From the NCBI GenBank assembly GCA_947491225.1, contig CANLIE010000002.1, positions 1 through 64,000 of the forward strand: 64,000 nt of DNA, in the 5' to 3' direction. The notes beneath the pieces are model-generated. The model was not told the origin of the DNA and made no database searches. It worked only from the letters and a program-made list of their open reading frames with translations. The stretch comes from an uncultured Cellulophaga sp. (GTDB lineage Bacteria > Bacteroidota > Bacteroidia > Flavobacteriales > Flavobacteriaceae). Both the position numbers and the translations under genes were made by a program. Below are positions 59,428 to 64,000 of this stretch, in pieces. Numbering within the stretch: the stretch's first letter is position 1; each line of letters begins with the position of its first letter.

Positions 59428-60507
59428 ATGACTGGATATAGAAATTTTCCAATGGTTCCCAGAGTAATTTTTGGGCACGGTAGTTTTAGCCAATTAGGTG
59501 ATATTTTAAAACTAAAGCGTAAAAGTGCCAATGCACCTTTTATTTTTTTGGTAGATGATGTTTTTAAAAACAAAGAGCTGGCAAACAGAGTACCTTTAGT
59601 AAATAATGATAAAATCATTTTTGTTTCCGCAGAACAAGAACCCAAGACATATCAAGTAGACGCACTAGTAGAGCAAATAAATAGCGAGTATAATGAGCTT
59701 CCGTCTGGTATAATTGGTATTGGTGGAGGTACATTGTTAGATATGGCAAAAGCAGTATCTATTATGTTGACAAATGAAGGTAGTTCTGCTGAATATCAAG
59801 GATGGGATTTAGTGAAAAATCCGGCTATATATCACGTTGGAATACCAACAATTAGTGGTACAGGAGCAGAAGTGTCTAGAACAACAGTGTTGTTGGGGCC
59901 AGAACGTAAATTGGGTATAAACTCAGACTACACCCCATTTGATCAGGTTGTATTAGATCCAGATTTAACAAAAGGAGTACCTAAAGATCAGTGGTTTTAT
60001 ACAGGAATGGATTGTTACATACATTGCGTGGAATCTTTAGAAGGCACGTTTTTAAATGCCTTTAGTGAAAGCTATGGAGAAAAAGCAATGGAACTTTGTA
60101 ATGATGTATACCTTAAAAACATATCCGAAGAAGAGTCCAGAGATAAATTAATGATGGCATCCTGGCATGGCGGTATGAGCATTGCTTATTCTCAAGTAGG
60201 TGTAGCACATGCGTTAAGCTATGGGCTTTCTTATTTGTTAGGTGTTAAGCACGGAATTGGAAATTGTTTAGTCTTTCAATATCTACAAGAATTTTACCCA
60301 GAAGGAGTAGAGTTGTTTTATAAAATGATGGAAAAACATAATATTACATTACCAACTGGAATATGTAAAGACCTGACTGATGACGAGTTTACAACAATGA
60401 TTAATGTTGCATTAAGTTTAGAGCCACTTTGGGAGAATGCCTTAGGTAAAGACTGGAAAAAAACGGCAACACCAGAAAAATTAAAATCTATCTACCAAAA
60501 GATATAA
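59428..60507 (+). CDS. kdnB: Kdo 8-oxidase-like iron-dependent dehydrogenase
   Basis: A 359-residue iron-containing alcohol dehydrogenase. The NAD-binding GIGGGTLLDMAKAVS motif is near residue 96, GIPTISGTGAEVSRTTVL is next, and the metal ligands lie in D-C-Y-I-H-C-V-E, AYSQVGVAHALSYG and VKHGIGNCL. The FxxxPRVIFGHGSF start and the whole layout are those of KdnB, which oxidises C8 of Kdo in Shewanella for later amination by KdnA. It stands two genes after kdsB, which fits. A KdnA aminotransferase is not in the window, so the pathway assignment is incomplete. A strong terminator follows. Confidence 0.85.
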   Translation: MTGYRNFPMVPRVIFGHGSFSQLGDILKLKRKSANAPFIFLVDDVFKNKELANRVPLVNNDKIIFVSAEQEPKTYQVDALVEQINSEYNELPSGIIGIGGGTLLDMAKAVSIMLTNEGSSAEYQGWDLVKNPAIYHVGIPTISGTGAEVSRTTVLLGPERKLGINSDYTPFDQVVLDPDLTKGVPKDQWFYTGMDCYIHCVESLEGTFLNAFSESYGEKAMELCNDVYLKNISEEESRDKLMMASWHGGMSIAYSQVGVAHALSYGLSYLLGVKHGIGNCLVFQYLQEFYPEGVELFYKMMEKHNITLPTGICKDLTDDEFTTMINVALSLEPLWENALGKDWKKTATPEKLKSIYQKI

Positions 60508-60530
60508 TTTACGAAAGTATGATATATAGA

Positions 60531-60568
60531 AGCCGAAAGTAACTTGATTAATACTTTCGGCTTTTTTA
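60531..60568 (+). terminator. Terminator after the KdnB-like gene
   Basis: AGCCGAAAGTA (60531-60541) pairs perfectly with TACTTTCGGCT (60552-60562), followed by a T run. Confidence 0.93.
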
Positions 60569-60602
60569 GTATTAATTTAAAAAATAATTAAACCAAAAAT
60601 AT

Positions 60603-61733
60603 ATGTACACTATAATTGGTGCAGGAATTGGTGGGCTAACAACAGCATTAGCTTTTGAAAAGCTGAACATAAAGTACCACCTTTATGAAAAATCATCTGG
60701 TATAAATGCTGTAGGAGCAGGTATATGGTTAGCTCCTAATGCATTGAAAGTGTATGAGTGGTTGGGTATATTGGATCAAATTATAGATGCAGGAAATTCA
60801 ATTGATAGAATTACCATAACAACCCCCAACTTAGAGCCCTTAGCAGATAGTATGCAAGATAAGGTCAAGGAAGAATATGGGTATTCTACAATAGCCATTC
60901 ACAGAGCCGTTTTGCAAGAGATTCTAGTAAGGAACATTCCAGACGAATCAATTAGTTGGAATAAAGAATTACAAAGTTATAAAGAGGATAAAACAAAAGT
61001 ACAGTTAACTTTTAATGATGGGTATACGGTGGAAACACCTTATGTAGTAGCTGCAGATGGTATTAACTCAGCTATAAGAAAACAATTGTTTCCAGAAAGT
61101 ACTATTAGGTATTCAGGACAAACTTGTTGGCGGGGAGTTACAACGCATTCATTAGATTCTGACTTTGATTATAGAGGGTTAGAAATATGGGGAAACCAGG
61201 TTAGGTTTGGACTTTCTAAAGTGTCTAAAGATACTACCTACTGGTTTGCAGTGGCAAAAAGTAAACCTTTTCTAAAAGATAATAAAGAGACGTTAAAAGA
61301 AGAATTAGCCAATCTATTTTCAGGGTTTGCACCTATACTACTTGAGTTGATCAATAATACTGAAAAATCTAAAATCATTAGAAATGACATAATCGATTTA
61401 AAACCAATGAAAAAATGGTTTTCCAAAAGAATTTGTTTAATAGGTGACGCAGGACATGCAACTACTCCCAATATGGGACAAGGAGGAGCACAAGCTATTG
61501 AAGATGCATATTTTTTAGCCAAAATGATTACTACTGAAAAAGAAGAAAATGTATTTAAACGTTTTCAAGAAATTAGAAATAAGAAAGTAAGGTCTATAGT
61601 AAAACAATCATGGGTTACTGGTAAAATTGCGCATATAAGATATGGAGCTTCACTCAGAAATCTTTTTTTTAAGAATATTCCAAAATCTATAATCAATAAA
61701 AAAATGCATTTTATTTATCAATTAGATGAATAA
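60603..61733 (+). CDS. FAD-dependent monooxygenase
   Basis: A 376-residue class A flavoprotein monooxygenase. The nucleotide-binding GxGxxG motif is in MYTIIGAGIGGLTTAL. The second FAD contact motif (VAADGINSAIRKQLF) is near residue 150, and ICLIGDAGHATTPNMGQGGA, near residue 275, is the third. It resembles salicylate or kynurenine hydroxylase-like enzymes of Bacteroidota; the substrate is unknown. No ubiquinone or aromatic-degradation genes are near, so it may serve resistance or secondary metabolism. It follows the terminator and stands alone. Confidence 0.88.
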   Translation: MYTIIGAGIGGLTTALAFEKLNIKYHLYEKSSGINAVGAGIWLAPNALKVYEWLGILDQIIDAGNSIDRITITTPNLEPLADSMQDKVKEEYGYSTIAIHRAVLQEILVRNIPDESISWNKELQSYKEDKTKVQLTFNDGYTVETPYVVAADGINSAIRKQLFPESTIRYSGQTCWRGVTTHSLDSDFDYRGLEIWGNQVRFGLSKVSKDTTYWFAVAKSKPFLKDNKETLKEELANLFSGFAPILLELINNTEKSKIIRNDIIDLKPMKKWFSKRICLIGDAGHATTPNMGQGGAQAIEDAYFLAKMITTEKEENVFKRFQEIRNKKVRSIVKQSWVTGKIAHIRYGASLRNLFFKNIPKSIINKKMHFIYQLDE

Positions 61734-61777
61734 TGATTATTTTAATATGTATTTAAGTACACTTTAACCAAAAACAA

Positions 61778-61976
61778 ATGGAAAAGAACCTTCAAGATAA
61801 AATGTTTAAAAGAGATTAGATACAAACAATTTTTTAAACAGGCGCAACAGTATTCTTTAGAATATTTAGAAAAAATTTTTGATAGAAATGTATACCCAAC
61901 AGTAGTGGGGCTATTTTTAGGAGTTTCACTTTGTGTTAGTTATAAAAATAAATTAACAAATAGCTATATCTATTAG
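61778..61976 (+). pseudogene. Short frameshifted gene remnant
   Basis: The ATG at 61778 opens 13 codons, MEKNLQDKMFKRD, then TAG. In another frame an open stretch continues, reading KEIRYKQFFKQAQQYSLEYL followed by EKIFDRNVYPT, to a TAG at 61974. Together they look like the start of one gene with a frameshift, then an abrupt end. The phrase DRNVYPT is reminiscent of PLP-dependent decarboxylase N-termini, but I am not sure. It overlaps the 3' end of the convergent gene at 61953. Confidence 0.4.
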
Positions 61977-62225
61977 GACATAAGATATTTTAGACCTCAA
62001 TTCTTCAATAAACTGAAGTATTTCTTCTTTATCAAACTTTTTAGAAAACTCTATATCATAAATAAATTCATCGGGAGATTCAAAAAAGAACCAAATCCAT
62101 TTTTCATTAAATTTCAGTAACAATTCAGTCTCATTAACCTTATTAATTACCAAATCACCTAATTTTATTATCAATTCATCACTTGATAATTTTTCTTTGT
62201 CTTTTATTAAAATACTTTTTGACAT
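61953..62225 (-). CDS. Small acidic protein, candidate immunity protein
   Basis: A 90-residue protein (MSKSILIKDKEKLSSDELII...), rich in acidic and hydrophobic residues (KWIWFFFESPDEFIYDIEFS, KEEILQFIEELRSKISYVLI). I recognise no family. It is placed immediately downstream of the remnant of a toxin-like C-terminal domain (62237-62611), and 11 bases separate the two. Such a pair is the standard order of a polymorphic toxin and its immunity gene, so a protective role is plausible. That is context-based inference, and the gene could instead be an unrelated small protein. Confidence 0.55.
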   Translation of the reverse strand: MSKSILIKDKEKLSSDELIIKLGDLVINKVNETELLLKFNEKWIWFFFESPDEFIYDIEFSKKFDKEEILQFIEELRSKISYVLIDIAIC

Positions 62226-62236
62226 TATATATATTT

Positions 62237-62611
62237 TTAATCTACTAAACTAATTAAATCATCCATATTTTTGACCAATGTCGCTCCTGCATTCGTTATG
62301 TCTTTACTAGCCGTATAACCGTAGTTAGGAGCAAATAATATTACTTTTTTACCATTAGGGTTCATCGTAGTATTTGTCATAAGTTTATTAACTTGAGACA
62401 ACTTTCCTTTACTTGCAGTTGTAACCTCAATAATTGCTTTTTTAACTTTAAAATCAATTTTTTCAATAGATCCATTGTCTCCATATTGTTTACCTCTAAC
62501 ATAAAAATACCTTCATTTTTCAAGGTATTTTCAATATCATCCTCTAAATCATTAATTTTATAATAATTTGTAGAGAAAGTCTTTTTTCCTAAAAGGTTAG
62601 TATTTTTATTT
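62237..62611 (-). pseudogene. C-terminal toxin-domain fragment with one frameshift
   Basis: Joining two frames gives a continuous C-terminal domain. It starts LLGKKTFSTNYYKINDLEDD and reads into ENTLKNEGIF in one frame. After a five-A homopolymer on the plus strand (62503-62507) it becomes YVRGKQYGDNGSIEKIDFKV, KKAIIEVTTASKGKLSQVNK, and ends at DDLISLVD. One extra base in the homopolymer restores the frame exactly at GIFYVRGKQYG. The KKAIIEVTT pattern is that of restriction-endonuclease-fold toxins in polymorphic toxin C-termini. No N-terminal part exists here, so it is a displaced toxin tip or the remains of a recombination. Confidence 0.65.
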
Positions 62612-62869
62612 TAAAAGATAAAAGTGGTAAAATTAATATAACAAATAAAAATAATTTTAAAGGGTTATGTATATCTACAAATGATGTGCATAATTGTAAG
62701 TAAGCATCTCATTTTTTGTAATTAACTATTTCTTAATATTGTTAGCTTCCTCTAGTTAGAACTGTTTAGTTTTCTAAAACTTTGTTAAAGTTATTGTTTT
62801 TAATTCATCTGGGGCTAATCCCAAAAGAATTAAGTTCTGTATATTTTACTGGTTATATTTTAGAGAAGG

Positions 62870-63066
62870 CTATAATATGATTTCTATTATATAAATATCT
62901 CTTTCTTGATTTGTATTTATTATTTTACGGTATAAAACATTTATTTTATTGGAGAAATCTTTATTTTCAAATTTAGAATTTTCTAACTCCTCAAAAGTTT
63001 TAAACTCTCCTTGTACTAATTTGTTAGCGGTTTCTTTAGAAATTGATAAATCTTTTACACCACCAC
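62870..63066 (-). pseudogene. Partial repeat of the 63681 gene's C-terminus
   Basis: The minus-strand frame reads DLSISKETANKLVQGEFKTF...NVLYRKIINTNQERDIYIIE and stops at TAG (62870-62872). It aligns with ISKETANKLVQGEFKTFNEF...ILYREIYNENREDYINIIE of the gene at 63681. It begins after an in-frame TAA and lacks the rest of that protein. Unique C-terminal tips of the two differ. Duplicated tails next to a full gene fit the exchange of C-terminal modules in toxin loci. Confidence 0.7.
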
Positions 63067-63097
63067 ATTAGATGCCTAGATGTTCAGACAATAGGTT

Positions 63098-63688
63098 TTA
63101 CCATTCTACAGGCACTGTAATACGTTCCCCTAATTTTTTACCATCCAAAAACTGTATAGAGATACTATCGCCTTTGGTCAATTTCTCAAAAAGTGCGGCA
63201 TGTTTCTGTTTAAACTCCGCTACCGTACCAATATGTAAAGTGTCCTTATTCTCGGCTAACATTTTTTCTATATAGGGTTTAAATTGTTGTTGGGTTGATT
63301 TAGTGGAGTCTACAAAATGTCTTGTATAATAAATAAAACTTAAACTTCCTTTGCTTAAAATAGTCTTTTTACCAGTAGTAGAAATAGGTTTTAGATTATT
63401 CTTGTTAAACTCATATAGTTGGATGCCTAAGTTTCTCCATTTGGATAGAGGTTCGATGTAGTTATAATCTATTTTAACAAATGATTTTTCAAAATAAAAG
63501 TTGTTTTTTATTCCTAGTCTATTAGGAAATCTAATGCTTAAAATAGTAGTGTCTTCTAGTGTTAATCGTCCAATTACTGGCTCTTCTGTTAAGTTTTGAT
63601 TAATTACAATTAATTTATTTTTACTTTTACATTTTATAAGTCCAATACACATAATTATAAGGACTAAAATTTTGGCTATCTTATTCAT
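63098..63688 (-). CDS. Putative lipoprotein of unknown function
   Basis: A 196-residue protein with a short lipoprotein-like signal (KILVLIIMCIGLIKCKSKNK), Cys20 as the candidate anchor; the residue before the cysteine is lysine, which is unusual for a lipobox. No family is recognised. The mature part is mixed and ends LGERITVPVEW. It overlaps the gene upstream (63681) by eight bases, so both are coupled. The context of duplicated C-terminal pieces and a toxin-like fragment suggests that it belongs to the same accessory cluster, perhaps as immunity or envelope partner, but this is inference. Confidence 0.6.
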   Translation of the reverse strand: MNKIAKILVLIIMCIGLIKCKSKNKLIVINQNLTEEPVIGRLTLEDTTILSIRFPNRLGIKNNFYFEKSFVKIDYNYIEPLSKWRNLGIQLYEFNKNNLKPISTTGKKTILSKGSLSFIYYTRHFVDSTKSTQQQFKPYIEKMLAENKDTLHIGTVAEFKQKHAALFEKLTKGDSISIQFLDGKKLGERITVPVEW

Positions 63689-64000
63689 TGATAAAAATCG
63701 TTTCTATTATATTAATATAATCCTCTCTATTTTCATTGTAAATTTCTCTATAAAGAATTTCAATCTTATTATCAAACCTAGTTGAGTCTTCATCTGCTGC
63801 TATCTTAAACTCATTAAAAGTTTTAAACTCCCCTTGTACTAATTTATTTGCAGTTTCTTTAGAAATAGGTAACAAATGCCATTGGTATTTTTTGTTATAT
63901 TTATAGGTTTCAATCTCTTTTTTAACCGCCTCTAGCCCTTTTAACTTGGCCTTTTCAATATCTTGCTGTTCTACCTCCCGCATTAAGGCATCATCCTCTG
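63681..64000 (-). CDS. Partial gene running off the right edge
   Basis: The frame is open upstream of the ATG at 63981-63983 (codons EDDAL precede M) and continues beyond base 64000, so the ATG is probably internal. The visible part is helical and charged: MREVEQQDIEKAKLKGLEAV, TYKYNKKYQWHLLPISKETA, ANKLVQGEFKTFNEFKIAAD, and it ends at YINIIETIFINE. I recognise no domain. A copy of its last 60 or so residues lies at 62870-63066. It overlaps the lipoprotein gene by eight bases. It may be the end of a larger secreted or toxin-related protein. Confidence 0.6.
   Translation of the reverse strand, partial: EDDALMREVEQQDIEKAKLKGLEAVKKEIETYKYNKKYQWHLLPISKETANKLVQGEFKTFNEFKIAADEDSTRFDNKIEILYREIYNENREDYINIIETIFINE

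Noticed and set aside
1-64000. tRNA genes, CRISPR arrays, 5S/16S/23S rRNA
   Set aside because: Scanning both strands, I found no tRNA-like T-loop sets, no evenly spaced direct repeats and no rRNA core sequences. A dedicated search could still find a diverged tRNA.

Overview
The window looks like chromosome of a marine-type Flavobacteriaceae (Bacteroidota). The evidence is the very AT-rich sequence, promoters of the TTG-N19-TAnnTTTG type, a type IX secretion sorting domain, LytTR two-component genes, type B L31, DUF4097 adhesins, and the absence of Shine-Dalgarno-like leaders. I cannot name the genus. Most genes are ordinary flavobacterial housekeeping genes; the accessory material lies in 1-17 kb and 61.7-64 kb.

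Layout. 0-0.44 kb: the end of an IS4-type insertion sequence running off the left edge. 0.4-17 kb: small secreted proteins, a LytTR response regulator/histidine kinase pair, two NTF2-like secreted proteins, a serine hydrolase, a DUF5916 outer-membrane protein, and a tandem-duplicated outer-membrane beta-barrel gene whose downstream WG-repeat-like gene is broken in both copies. A decayed second copy of the LytTR regulator follows, then an ECF sigma / HEAT anti-sigma / two-DUF4097 operon. 18-28 kb: a PLP decarboxylase and a fatty-acid beta-oxidation cluster (fadD, marR, fadN-type multienzyme, thiolase, S23-type four-helix bundle gene, acyl-CoA dehydrogenase), with a 38-bp perfect palindrome at the marR promoter. 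28-38.6 kb: a large T9SS cargo protein, DinB and CIA30 proteins, purL, an RsmB-type methyltransferase and a BNR-repeat lipoprotein.

38.6-46 kb: a second ECF sigma operon with its membrane and periplasmic partners, an MsbA-type ABC exporter, phosphohexomutase, a family 2 glycosyltransferase, DUF4199 and rpmE2. 46-51 kb: a GlmU-like nucleotidyltransferase, then a polyphosphate block sixA-ppk1-ppx, then miaE. 51.5-57 kb: dnaX, the RNase P RNA gene, rsmD, DUF3822 and a RecD-like helicase. 57-61.7 kb: DUF4126, kdsB, a HAD hydrolase and a KdnB-like Kdo 8-oxidase, together suggesting 8-amino-Kdo lipid A core synthesis, then an FAD monooxygenase. 61.7-64 kb: gene debris that fits a polymorphic toxin/immunity locus: a frameshifted toxin C-terminal fragment followed by a small immunity-like gene, a partial repeat of an upstream gene's tail, a lipoprotein, and a gene running off the right edge.

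The most interesting points are the perfect MarR palindrome, the duplicated beta-barrel/WG segment with independent nonsense mutations, the decapitated but still open LytTR domain, the KdsB/KdnB pairing, the toxin/immunity debris, and a three-copy intergenic palindromic repeat. I saw no CRISPR array, tRNA or 5S/16S/23S rRNA.
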